Shown here piece by piece: positions 1-8,032 of a DNA stretch of 64,000 nt. The notes below the pieces were generated by a model. The model was not told the DNA's origin. It searched no databases and saw only the letters and a list, made by a program, of their open reading frames with translations. Numbering within the stretch: position 1 is the stretch's first letter; each line of letters opens with the position of its first letter. Made by a program: the position numbers and the translations under genes. The DNA comes from Maricaulis sp048270265. GTDB lineage: Bacteria > Pseudomonadota > Alphaproteobacteria > Caulobacterales > Maricaulaceae. The stretch spans positions 1-64,000 of the forward strand of contig NZ_JBLWTD010000014.1 of NCBI RefSeq assembly GCF_048270265.1. The letters are read 5' to 3'.

Positions 1-487
1 AGCTCGATGCGCCCGCCGATCCTGTCAGCGAGACGGTATCGTATTGATTGACGGTATTGGTCGGCTCGTCAGTGCGCACCGAGTTGGCGCTGTCGAAGTC
101 CCAGCTCTCGCTGGCACCGGCGGCGGACCGGTTGCGTGTGTCCCGATTGTTTCAACCCTGCCTGTCCACCCCTTGCCGGGCTCGGCTATATTGGTGGCAT
201 CGGATGCGATGCGGGAGGTGCGGGTATCGTCAAAGCAGGGTCAAAGCCGGGTGAGGAATCGATATGCGATTGTTTTCACAGCGAGTTTTCAAGTGATTCG
301 GGCGAATCTGCGGCAATGGAAGCGCACAGGAGGGCATCACCCGCGCCATATGAAGGTCATCCAGCAGCCACTCAAAGGCAGATCAGGGGCAACAGGGCGA
401 TCACTGCCGGCCGGCGCAGGCTCGATCACGCACGGCCGCTTGTGCAGCAGGTCCGGGACCGGTGCGGGGTGTCGAGATCGGGGATAG
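1..487. other. Left-edge region without a confident gene
   Basis: No convincing gene is visible. A minus-strand frame is open from about position 151 to the window edge. Its translation has a natural-looking composition rich in Ser, Thr, Asp and Asn, including SWDFDSANSV and TNTVNQYDTV. It has no ATG, only a GTG near position 79, and is closed upstream by a TGA at 152-154. A plus-strand frame is open from the window edge to 487, but its Arg/Gly/Val-rich translation looks like a shadow. A partial gene leaving the window to the left on the minus strand is possible but unproven. Confidence 0.25.
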
Positions 488-578
488 TGGCGGAGAGGAA
501 GGGATTCGAACCCTCGGTACGCTTTTGGCGTACACTCCCTTAGCAGGGGAGCGCCTTCGACCACTCGGCCACCTCTCC
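488..578 (-). tRNA. tRNA-Ser(GCU)
   Basis: The reverse strand folds as a class II tRNA. The 7-bp acceptor stem GGAGAGG/CCTCTCC is followed by discriminator G and an encoded CCA. The D-arm region has GGCCGAGTGGTCGAAGGC, and the anticodon loop CTGCTAA gives anticodon GCU. A long variable arm (GTACGC/GCGTAC) identifies serine, and the T-loop is GGTTCGAATCC. It is 91 nt including CCA. It stands alone between non-coding stretches, with no integrase nearby. Confidence 0.97.
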
Positions 579-827
579 ACCTGCGGGTTTAGAATGCCCC
601 GGCGGGGCTATCAAGCGCGAGTTGCGGCGATTTGCGATCCGATTGCAGGGGCGGGGTCCGCGAGACCCGCAATGGCTTGCCTGGCGACGGGCCTGGCGGC
701 GCGCCGCCAGGGGCGGACGGGGTGGGGGCCGGACGGGTTCATCTTATTTTCGCCAGCTTTTGATTGACTCACACGCAAAGGTGGTGAAGCGTGGTTTTGT
801 TCAATCTATGGGTAAAGGGGAAATGAT

Positions 828-1118
828 ATGATTTCAGGAAAATCGATACTCATCGCAGGCATTGCTGCCGCCCTCTCAATGGTCGCCGGGCCATCGGCGA
901 TTGCCGGCGCGGGCGATGCTGCGGCCATCCAGGATGTCGCCCAGCCGAGAATGCTCAGCGCGGCCGAGCTTGAGGCCTACCGCACGGGGCGGGTCCAGGA
1001 AGTGCCCGATGGCTGCTGGGTGTATTACAACCACTTCACGGGCGAATGCGGTGCAGTGATCTGCATTGCCCCCGGCGGCTGGCAATCAGTGCATGAATGC
1101 AGCGAGTTCGGCCTCTAG
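828..1118 (+). CDS. Small secreted protein of unknown function
   Basis: The 96-residue product starts with a clear Sec signal peptide (MISGKSILIAGIAAALSMVAG, then a PSAIAGA cleavage region). The mature part is about 70 residues. It has three cysteines close together near the C-terminus (in DGCWVYYNH, GECGAVICI and HECSEF) between Trp/Tyr/Gly-rich segments, suggesting a compact disulphide-linked domain. A purine-rich AAAGGGG lies 5-8 bases before the ATG. A strong bidirectional terminator follows within 30 bases, so the gene is monocistronic. I do not recognise the family; function is unknown. Confidence 0.7.
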   Translation: MISGKSILIAGIAAALSMVAGPSAIAGAGDAAAIQDVAQPRMLSAAELEAYRTGRVQEVPDGCWVYYNHFTGECGAVICIAPGGWQSVHECSEFGL

Positions 1119-1146
1119 CCGAAGCCCCTGCCAGCCCGGCAAAAAG

Positions 1147-1178
1147 ACACCCGGCTCGAGGATCGAGCCGGGTGTTTT
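1147..1178. terminator. Bidirectional rho-independent terminator
   Basis: A perfect 13-bp stem (1147-1159 with 1163-1175) encloses a GGA loop. It is followed by TTTT on the plus strand and by a CTTTTT run on the minus strand. It serves the small secreted gene upstream and the convergent glutaryl-CoA dehydrogenase operon. Confidence 0.9.
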
Positions 1179-1253
1179 CATTGATGGCCGGGACAGTCGC
1201 GGGAATTGATCCACGCCCGGCTCCTGCCGGGCCAGACCATCCCGCTTCCTGGC

Positions 1254-2465
1254 CTAGAAAAACGCCTGCAGACCGGTCTGGGCACGGCCCAGGATCAGGG
1301 CGTGGACGTCATGGGCGCCTTCATAGGTATTGACGGTTTCCAGATTGACCATGTGGCGCATGATCTGGAATTCCTCGGAAATGCCGTTGCCGCCGTGCAT
1401 GTCGCGGGCCTGGCGGGCGATATCGAGGGCCTTGCCGCAATTATTGCGTTTGACGATCGAGATCATTTCCGGCGCGGCCTTGGCCTCATCCATCAGACGG
1501 CCAACGCGCAAGGAAGCCTGCAGGCCCAGCGCGATCTCGGTCTGCATGTCGGCGAGCTTTTTCTGGAACAGCTGGGTCTGGGCGAGGGGGCGTCCGAACT
1601 GCTTGCGGTCGAGCCCGTATTGCCGTGCCGCATGCCAGCAGAATTCCGCCGCCCCGAGCGCGCCCCAGGAAATGCCGTAACGGGCGCGGTTGAGACAGCC
1701 GAACGGGCCTTTCAGGCCGGAGACATTCGGCAGCAGCGCGTCTTCGGAGACCTCGACATTGTCCATCACGATCTCGCCGGTGATCGAGGCGCGCAGCGAG
1801 AGCTTGCCGCCGATCTTGGGGGCGGAGAGGCCCTTCATGCCCTTTTCCAGCACGAAGCCGCGGATCTTGCCGTCATGGGCATCCGATTTGGCCCAGACCA
1901 CGAAGACATCGGCGATCGGCGAGTTGGAGATCCACATTTTCGAACCGTTGAGGCGATAGCCGTCAGCGGTCTTGGTGGCGCGGGTCTTCATGCCGCCGGG
2001 ATCGGAGCCGGCATCGGGCTCGGTCAGGCCGAAACAGCCGATATATTCACCGCTGGCAAGCTTGGGCAGATATTTCATCCGCTGTTCTTCCGAGCCATAG
2101 GCATAGATCGGATACATCACCAGCGAGGACTGGACCGACATCATCGAGCGATAGCCCGAATCAACGCGCTCGACCTCGCGGGCGACCAGGCCATAGGCGA
2201 CATAGCCCAGCTCGGCGCCGCCATAGGCTTCCGGAATGGTCGAGCCCAGCAGGCCCAGCTCGCCCATTTCGCGGAAAATGTCCGGATCGGTCCTTTCCTC
2301 GCGGAAGGCTTCGATGACGCGCGGCTGCAGCTTGTCCTGGGCATAGGAGCGGGCGGCATCGCGAACCAGGCGTTCTTCCTCGGTCAGCTGGTCGTCGAGG
2401 CGGAAGGCATCCTCCCAGTCGAAGGCTCCGAGATCCGGTGCATCCTTGGCTTTGAGCTTGGTCAT
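1254..2465 (-). CDS. gcdH: Glutaryl-CoA dehydrogenase
   Basis: This FAD enzyme oxidises and decarboxylates glutaryl-CoA to crotonyl-CoA in lysine and tryptophan breakdown, passing electrons to electron-transfer flavoprotein. At 403 residues it has the normal family length. Diagnostic segments are SGYRSMMSVQSSL (103-115, with the glutarate-binding Arg 106), GLTEPDAGSDPGG (146-158), RKQFGRPLAQTQLFQ (287-301) and TYEGAHDVHAL (380-390), which carries the catalytic base Glu 382. The start codon overlaps the stop of the upstream enoyl-CoA hydratase-like gene (ATGA), so the two are co-translated. Crotonyl-CoA would be a natural substrate for a hydratase, though the neighbour has altered catalytic residues. 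Confidence 0.95.
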   Translation of the reverse strand: MTKLKAKDAPDLGAFDWEDAFRLDDQLTEEERLVRDAARSYAQDKLQPRVIEAFREERTDPDIFREMGELGLLGSTIPEAYGGAELGYVAYGLVAREVERVDSGYRSMMSVQSSLVMYPIYAYGSEEQRMKYLPKLASGEYIGCFGLTEPDAGSDPGGMKTRATKTADGYRLNGSKMWISNSPIADVFVVWAKSDAHDGKIRGFVLEKGMKGLSAPKIGGKLSLRASITGEIVMDNVEVSEDALLPNVSGLKGPFGCLNRARYGISWGALGAAEFCWHAARQYGLDRKQFGRPLAQTQLFQKKLADMQTEIALGLQASLRVGRLMDEAKAAPEMISIVKRNNCGKALDIARQARDMHGGNGISEEFQIMRHMVNLETVNTYEGAHDVHALILGRAQTGLQAFF

Positions 2466-3280
2466 TGATTGGTCGTCCCCGTGCCTGGTGCCGGATTGGC
2501 TTGCGTAAAATCCGGCTTCCGCTTGTCGAGAAAGGCGCGATAGCCTTCGTTGAAATCTGCGTGCGTGAAAGCCCCGGCGAACAGGGCCTTCGTGCTGTCA
2601 TCGTCCGTGTCCTGGCCCGCCAGGACGCGCGCGATCATCTGTTTGGTGAATTCGGCCGAATGCGGTGACATGTCCAGCAATTGATCCACATATTCGTTGA
2701 CCAGACGCTCGAGGCTGGCAGGCGCCGTGACCCGGTTGGCAAGGCCGCAGGCCAGCGCCTCGGCGGCGTCAAGCGTACGGGCCGAGAACAGCATGTCGCG
2801 GGCCATCGGCGCGCCGACCGTATCGACGAGGCGCTTGGTGTCGTTGAACGGGTAGATGAGCCCCATCTTGGCCGGCGTGATGGCGAAGCGGGCGCTTTCA
2901 TCGGCAAAGCGCAGGTCGCAGGCCAGCGCCAGGCCGCAACCTCCGCCGACGCAGGCGCCGCGGACCATGGCCAGGGTCGGGTGCGGGAAGGCGGCCAGGG
3001 CGTCGAGCGCGGCAGCAATCTGGCGCGAATAGGCCTCGCCGCGTTCGGGGGTGGCGTAAACTTCTTCGAATTCCGAGATGTCCGCGCCCGAGGCAAAGGC
3101 ATCGCCGGCGCCGCGCACGACCAGGACACGGCAGTCCTTGGCGATCCCGGCCAGCAGGCCGGGCAGGGCGGCCCACATCGCCTGGGTGAAGGCATTGCGC
3201 TTGTGCGGGCGATTGAGCACCAGTTCGGCAATGGCGCCGCGGCGTTGCAGCAGAAGCGTGTCGTCGAGCGGTTCGGTCAT
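2462..3280 (-). CDS. Enoyl-CoA hydratase/isomerase family protein, atypical active site
   Basis: A 272-residue crotonase-fold protein. NRPHKRNAF, ASGADI (63-68) and GACVGGGCG (108-116) form the CoA-binding and oxyanion-hole signature. The two catalytic glutamates of classical enoyl-CoA hydratase (144 and 164 in the rat enzyme) align by eye with Ala 137 (TPAKMG) and Asp 162 (MARDML). It may therefore be an isomerase or another crotonase-fold enzyme rather than a simple hydratase. The frame stays open 28 codons upstream to an ATG at 3364. I chose 3280 because the conserved beta-strand starts right after it; neither start has a strong ribosome-binding site. It is the first gene of the pair with gcdH. 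Confidence 0.85.
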   Translation of the reverse strand: MTEPLDDTLLLQRRGAIAELVLNRPHKRNAFTQAMWAALPGLLAGIAKDCRVLVVRGAGDAFASGADISEFEEVYATPERGEAYSRQIAAALDALAAFPHPTLAMVRGACVGGGCGLALACDLRFADESARFAITPAKMGLIYPFNDTKRLVDTVGAPMARDMLFSARTLDAAEALACGLANRVTAPASLERLVNEYVDQLLDMSPHSAEFTKQMIARVLAGQDTDDDSTKALFAGAFTHADFNEGYRAFLDKRKPDFTQANPAPGTGTTNQ

Positions 3281-3420
3281 CGGCGCAAGATTTCTCATTC
3301 CGGAAGCGGTCAGACGCAGCGAGACATTGGTACCGCCGGGAAAACCAGCATAAACCTGTGGCATCGGTTGAGAGAAGCGCAGCGCTGCGTTTCTCGTGAA
3401 GACGGGCGGGGGAGAGCCTT

Positions 3421-4887
3421 ATGAACCAGCAGACAGTCATCGTCCTGATCACGCTGGTGATCTATAATCTGGTTCTGGTCGGCGTTGGCGTCTGGGCCAG
3501 CCGCCGCAACAAGAATGAATCGGATTTCTTCGTCGCGAGCCAGGGGCTCGGCGCCTGGGTGGCCGGCCTGTCCTATGCCGCCTCGACGTCGTCGGCCTGG
3601 GTGCTGCTGGGCTTTACCGGCTTTGTCTACGCCACCGGCCTGTCGGCCCTGTGGATGGTGCCGGGGATCTGGGGCGGCTATGTCGCCGTCTGGCTCTGGT
3701 TCGGCAAGCGCCTGCGCGAGGAAACCGCGGCCGAGGGCCATGTCACCCTGACCGATTTCCTGGCCGCGAAATCGACTGGCCGCACGCGGGTCATGATCAC
3801 GGGGCTGGCCTCGCTCTTCATCGTCTTCTGTTTCGTCTTCTATATCGCGGCCCAGTTCGGCGCCGCTGCCGCGGCCTTCGAAACCCAATTCCCCCTCAAC
3901 CAGACCGAGGCGGTGATGATCGGCGCGGCGGTGATCCTGATCTATTCCCTGCTTGGCGGTTTCTGGGCGGTGAGCGTCACCGACATGCTGCAGGGCTTCA
4001 TGATGGTGCTGGTGGCGCTGACCCTGCCGGTCGCCGCCCTGATCGCGGCCGGTGGTCCGGCGCAGGTCTTCGCCACCCTCGCGGCCGAGGCGCCGCCGGA
4101 ATATCTCCAGTTCACCGGGGGGCGCGCCGGCCTGATGCTTGGCGGTTTCGTGCTCGGGGTCTGGGGCGTCGGCATCGGCGCGCTGGGACAGCCGCAATTG
4201 ATGTCGCGCCTGATGGCGGTCAAGGACGAGGCGGCGCGCTATCGCGGCTTCGCCATCGCCATCGTCTGGGCCGTGATCATGTTCACCGGCATGACGGTTC
4301 TGGCCCTGGCCGGCCGCGCCCTGGTCGGCGGGGCAGAGAATGGCGAGAACCTCTTCTACCTCCTGGCCGGCGATCTCCTGCCGCCCATCCTGGCCGGCAT
4401 CGTGCTCGCCGCCGTGCTGTCTGCGGTGATGTCGACGGTGGATTCCATCCTGCTCGTCGCCGCCGCCGCCATCGCCCATGATATGGGCCTGTCGCGGCGT
4501 TTTCCCGGCAGCGAGCTGACGGTGTCGCGTTTCGTGATGCTCGCCATCGCCCTGGTGGCGATCTGGATGACGCTGGCATTGCCGAGCACGATCTTCGCCC
4601 GCGTCCTGTTCGCCTGGGCGGCGCTGGGTGCCGCCTTTGGCCCGATCATCATCATGCGGGTGATGCGGCTGGAGCCGGGCGGCCGCGCCACGCTGGCGGC
4701 GATGGCGAGCGGCTTCGCCCTGACGGTTTTCTTCAACGCCATGGGTGCGGTCGATCCGGCGGGGCTGGATGGCGTGATGCTTGTGCTGTCCGACCTGTCT
4801 CGCCTGCCAGGCGACCCCTTCGAGCGCGTGGTGCCCTGGATACCGCCGCTGCTGATCCTGTGGCTGGGACGCCAGCGGGCCGGGTGA
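3421..4887 (+). CDS. Sodium:solute symporter, SSS family (PutP-like)
   Basis: A 488-residue inner-membrane protein with about 13 hydrophobic helices, the usual size and topology of the solute:sodium symporter family. The N-terminal region RRNKNESDFFVASQGLGAWVAGLSYAAS with the following TSSAWVLLGFTGFVYATGL matches the Na+-binding first helices of PutP-type transporters. The segment VLSAVMSTVDSILLVAAAAI is the typical later helix with the Ser/Thr sodium ligands. Proline is the commonest substrate of close relatives, but the sequence alone does not fix it. It is divergent from the hydratase/gcdH pair; the start lies after GGGGGAGAGCCTT. Confidence 0.88.
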   Translation: MNQQTVIVLITLVIYNLVLVGVGVWASRRNKNESDFFVASQGLGAWVAGLSYAASTSSAWVLLGFTGFVYATGLSALWMVPGIWGGYVAVWLWFGKRLREETAAEGHVTLTDFLAAKSTGRTRVMITGLASLFIVFCFVFYIAAQFGAAAAAFETQFPLNQTEAVMIGAAVILIYSLLGGFWAVSVTDMLQGFMMVLVALTLPVAALIAAGGPAQVFATLAAEAPPEYLQFTGGRAGLMLGGFVLGVWGVGIGALGQPQLMSRLMAVKDEAARYRGFAIAIVWAVIMFTGMTVLALAGRALVGGAENGENLFYLLAGDLLPPILAGIVLAAVLSAVMSTVDSILLVAAAAIAHDMGLSRRFPGSELTVSRFVMLAIALVAIWMTLALPSTIFARVLFAWAALGAAFGPIIIMRVMRLEPGGRATLAAMASGFALTVFFNAMGAVDPAGLDGVMLVLSDLSRLPGDPFERVVPWIPPLLILWLGRQRAG

Positions 4888-5138
4888 GGCGCGCCAGGCA
4901 GGCCCGGAGGCTGTGACGCGCTGCGTGGTGCGGTCGGTTTGCCATTCGCCTGCTACGCGAAACGCGGAACAAACAGCCCGTTTGGATTGTTGGTAAACCC
5001 GGCCAGTTTTATGGTTTTAGGGGGGATTTTTGTTTACCGGCTCGTTAACAACTGGTAATCGGTAAGGAAAGGTGCCGACTAATTACTGGTTTGTACAAGG
5101 CTAATTTTTATCAAAACGAAAGTTCCCAGGGGGCGTAT

Positions 5139-6608
5139 ATGTCATACCGATTTAAACTTCTTGCCGCGACGATTGTCAGCGGCACCTTGCTGGCAGGGGC
5201 TGCCGCGCCGGCATTCGCACAGTCGAGTGCCGATATGGCCCGCGAGCTGGCGAACGCCAATGCACGTATCCGTGACCTCGAGAATCAGATCAACAGCTCG
5301 GCCGATTATCCGCCGGCCCTGGCCGACGGCCAGTGCTTTGCGCGGGTTCTTGTCCCTGTTTCGACCCAGCCGGTGACCGAACAGGTCCTGATCCAGGCCG
5401 AAGCGACCCAGACTGTCGTGATCCCGGCGACCTATGAAACCGTGACCGACACGGTTCTGCTCGAGCCGGAGCGTGTTGAGCTGCGGATCATCCCGGCGAC
5501 CTACACCACCGTCTATGACACCGTCGTCGTTGAGCCGGAACGCGTTACGCGCCGGATCATTCCTGCGACCTACCGCACGGTTACCGAAACGGTCGTGCTT
5601 GAGCCGGAACGCGTTGAGCGTCAGGTCATGCCGGTTGGCCGCCAGACGGTCACCGAAACGGTCGTCCTGCAGGCCGAGCGCATTGAACAGGTCGTTATCC
5701 CGGCCGTTTATGAGTCCTACACCGAACAGGTCCTGGTCCGTGATGCCTACACGACCTGGCATCCGTCGGCGCCGCTTTATGCGCGTGCCCGTGATGCCGG
5801 TGCCGCTCGTGCAGACGAGACTCCGGAAGAATATGCACGTCGCAACTTCTCCCGTTCGGAACTGCGCGAGCTGCCAACGGGTGAAATTCTCTGCCGGGTC
5901 GAAATTCCGGCTGAGTACGAAACCATTACCCGCCAGCGTCTGGTCCAGGCCGAGCGCGTCGAACAGCGCGTGATCCCTGCGGTCACCGAGCTGGTCGAAA
6001 AGAGCGTCTATGAGTCGACCATCCCGGGTGCACCAGGCACCGGCACCGGTACACGTGAAGATGCCTATTCGCGTGTTGTCGAGCGGGTCATTCCTGCCGT
6101 CACCGAGACGGTGACCCGTCAGGTCATCGATACGCCTGAACAGGTTGTCGAAGATGTCATCCCGGCGGTTACCCGCCAGGTCGCCCGCCAGGTTGTCGAT
6201 ACACCTGAGCAGGTGGTCGAGGATGTGATCCCGGCCCGTTATGAATCTGTCCGCGTCCAGCGCGTCGCCGTGCCGGGCCGCACCGAAACCCGCACCGTTC
6301 CGGCCGTGTACGAAACCCGTACCCGCCAGGTCGTTGTTGGTGGCGGCAATCTCGATTGGCGCGAAGTTCTCTGTGAGATCAACGCCACGCCTGAAGCCAT
6401 CCGTCAGATCCAGATCGCGCTTCGCGATCGCGGTTACAACCCGGGTCCAATCGACGGCGTCATCAATGAGCGCACCTTCTCGGCGCTTGAGCGTTACCAG
6501 ACCGACAACAACCTGATCGTTGGTCAGATCACCCGTGAATCGGTTGAGCATCTGGGCGTTCCTTACGCGCCTCTGACGGTCAATCTGTATTCGCCGGGCG
6601 TAGAATAA
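5139..6608 (+). CDS. Secreted repeat protein with C-terminal peptidoglycan-binding domain
   Basis: A 489-residue exported protein. Residues 1-27 form a Sec signal peptide ending AAPAFA. A short heptad-like stretch (ARELANANARIRDLENQIN) follows, then tandem repeats of about 23 residues of the form V-x-I-P-A-T-Y-x-T-V-x-x-T-V-x-x-E-P-E-R-V. These run over roughly residues 70-210 and again 265-400, separated by a non-repeat linker (DETPEEYARRNFS). The C-terminus (about 425-475) is a PG_binding_1 domain (IQIALRDRGYNPGPIDGVIN, FSALERYQ). The start at 5139 is preceded by AGGGGG at good spacing; an in-frame GTG-type start at 5091 is unlikely. It is probably periplasmic and cell-wall associated. Function is unknown. 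Confidence 0.85.
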   Translation: MSYRFKLLAATIVSGTLLAGAAAPAFAQSSADMARELANANARIRDLENQINSSADYPPALADGQCFARVLVPVSTQPVTEQVLIQAEATQTVVIPATYETVTDTVLLEPERVELRIIPATYTTVYDTVVVEPERVTRRIIPATYRTVTETVVLEPERVERQVMPVGRQTVTETVVLQAERIEQVVIPAVYESYTEQVLVRDAYTTWHPSAPLYARARDAGAARADETPEEYARRNFSRSELRELPTGEILCRVEIPAEYETITRQRLVQAERVEQRVIPAVTELVEKSVYESTIPGAPGTGTGTREDAYSRVVERVIPAVTETVTRQVIDTPEQVVEDVIPAVTRQVARQVVDTPEQVVEDVIPARYESVRVQRVAVPGRTETRTVPAVYETRTRQVVVGGGNLDWREVLCEINATPEAIRQIQIALRDRGYNPGPIDGVINERTFSALERYQTDNNLIVGQITRESVEHLGVPYAPLTVNLYSPGVE

Positions 6609-6610
6609 GA

Positions 6611-6648
6611 CATTGGTCTCCGGTCGTATTTGCGGCCGGAGACCGATG
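6611..6648 (+). other. 16-bp hairpin downstream of the repeat protein
   Basis: The arms 6611-6626 and 6633-6648 pair over 16 positions with two wobbles around a 6-base loop, starting three bases after the stop codon. There is no T run. It could stabilise the mRNA 3' end or act with the terminator that follows about 10 bases later. Confidence 0.6.
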
Positions 6649-6659
6649 ACGGTTTGAAG

Positions 6660-6706
6660 AACACCGCTTTCGTGCGCCCCCGGGCGGCCGGGAGCGGTGT
6701 TTTTTT
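6660..6706 (+). terminator. Rho-independent terminator
   Basis: The stem AACACCGCT/AGCGGTGTT (6660-6668 with 6693-6701) closes over a GC-rich loop and is followed directly by seven T. It ends transcription of the repeat protein gene. The T run lies only about 35 bases before the start of the next gene, which therefore needs its own promoter or read-through. Confidence 0.85.
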
Positions 6707-6741
6707 ATGGGGTGAGGACGCGCGTGTTTCATCGAGGCATC

Positions 6742-7257
6742 ATGATCGGGGCCAGACGCCCGCGTGCGGTGGCCGCGTTGTTGGGCCTGACCTTGAGCCT
6801 TCTGTCCGGCCTGCTGACTTCGCCGGCTGCGGCCGAGGATCCGGACCTCGTCTACGGCATCTATTTCCGCTCCGACTGGTGCCCCAATTGCGCGATCCTT
6901 GAACCCTCGCTCGAGCGCGCGCGGGCAAGGTCGCAGGGTCTCCCGCTGAAGCTTCTCGTTATCGACCTGTCGGCCAGCGAAGCGGACTTCCGGCTCGCCC
7001 TCGGCGAGGTGCTCGATCGGGGCCTGGCGCGCCATTACAACCAGTATTTCGGTCTGACCGGTTTTGTCCTCTATGCGGCTGCAGACACGGGCGAGGTGCT
7101 CGACTGTGTCACGCGGCTGCATGATGCCGACGCGATCGTTCGCGTGGAAAATCATGTTGTTGAGGCTGTTCGATCCCGGCCGCCCTATGATCGCGCGCCC
7201 GGCGGCGCCGCGCTGTGTCCCCCGCCCATGCGGGCGCCCCCGCCGCCGCTTCCCTGA
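6742..7257 (+). CDS. Exported thioredoxin-fold protein with CPNC motif
   Basis: The 171-residue product has an N-terminal signal peptide (RRPRAVAALLGLTLSLLSGL, ending SPAAAE). A thioredoxin-like domain follows, with YFRSDWCPNCAILEPSL around residues 41-57. The CPNC pair is in the position of the thioredoxin redox motif. The C-terminus is Pro-rich (CPPPMRAPPPPLP). The ATG at 6742 has GAGG five bases upstream; a longer in-frame start would begin inside the terminator. It is likely a periplasmic redox or disulphide protein. A connection with the ccm genes 0.8 kb downstream is possible, but the kinase gene lies between. Confidence 0.7.
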   Translation: MIGARRPRAVAALLGLTLSLLSGLLTSPAAAEDPDLVYGIYFRSDWCPNCAILEPSLERARARSQGLPLKLLVIDLSASEADFRLALGEVLDRGLARHYNQYFGLTGFVLYAAADTGEVLDCVTRLHDADAIVRVENHVVEAVRSRPPYDRAPGGAALCPPPMRAPPPPLP

Positions 7258-7481
7258 CCGGGTCACTCATCACTCCTCGCCAGCGCATTGCGGGGCGGGC
7301 CGTGTCTTGCCGGTGACGGGCCGCGCCGCTAGGATTGGTTTCATGAGCACGTTCATGCCTTTCCTGCGTCCGGCACGGCCAACAGGGCGAATTACGGGCC
7401 CGGTTCCGCATTGCGGACCGGGTGACCCGATTCCGTCCTGACCCGGGCGCGTGATGGCGTCCGTCACGCCATGGAGTGTTC

Positions 7482-7970
7482 ATGCCTGCCCAACCGAAAC
7501 TGCATCTCGTCTGCGGCAAGATAGCCGCCGGAAAATCGACCCTTTGCGAAGAACTGACCCGCGAGCCCGCCACGGTCCTCCTCCGCGAGGATGACTGGCT
7601 CTCGACCCTCTGGCCTGGCGAAGTCGCCTCGCTTGAGGACTATGCCCGCTGCTCGGCGCGGCTGCGCGCCGTGATTGGCCCGCACGTGGCGGAGCTGCTG
7701 CGTGCCGGTATCAGCGTGGTGCTGGACTTTCCGGCCAACACGCTCCCCGCACGGGCCTGGATGCGATCCATCATTGATGAGGCGGGCGCCGCCCATACGC
7801 TGCACTGGCTCGATCTCGACGACGAGACCTGCAAGGCGCGGCTGCGCCAGCGCAATGCGGCGGGCGAGCATGCCTACGCGGCCAGCGAGGCCGAGTTCGA
7901 CCTGTTCACACGCTATTTCGTCCCGCCGGGACCGGAGGAGGGGTTTGATGTGGTGGTGCGTCGCGAGTGA
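7482..7970 (+). CDS. P-loop ATP-binding protein / small-molecule kinase
   Basis: A 162-residue protein with a Walker A motif VCGKIAAGKST at residues 10-20. LREDDWLSTLWPGE follows at the usual substrate-binding position, and VVLDFPANT looks like the Walker B strand. HWLDLDDETCKARLRQRN carries the lid-type arginines of AAA_33 / zeta-like kinases. Relatives phosphorylate small molecules or are annotated as ATP-binding proteins. The ATG at 7482 has GGAG at good spacing. It precedes ccmF by 62 bases but has no obvious functional link to it. Confidence 0.75.
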   Translation: MPAQPKLHLVCGKIAAGKSTLCEELTREPATVLLREDDWLSTLWPGEVASLEDYARCSARLRAVIGPHVAELLRAGISVVLDFPANTLPARAWMRSIIDEAGAAHTLHWLDLDDETCKARLRQRNAAGEHAYAASEAEFDLFTRYFVPPGPEEGFDVVVRRE

Positions 7971-8032
7971 GCGCCGCCCCCTGCGACACCCAGCCCCTTG
8001 ACGTGGGGCTCGTCCCGTAACACCAAGCCGGA

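Noticed and set aside
488..578. tRNA-Ser as an integration site for a mobile element
   Set aside because: No integrase, direct repeat of the tRNA 3' end or phage gene is nearby.
5142..6551. 469-codon minus-strand frame opposite the repeat protein
   Set aside because: Its repeats are simply the reverse complement of the VIPATY repeats. The plus-strand gene has a signal peptide, ribosome-binding site and PG-binding domain.
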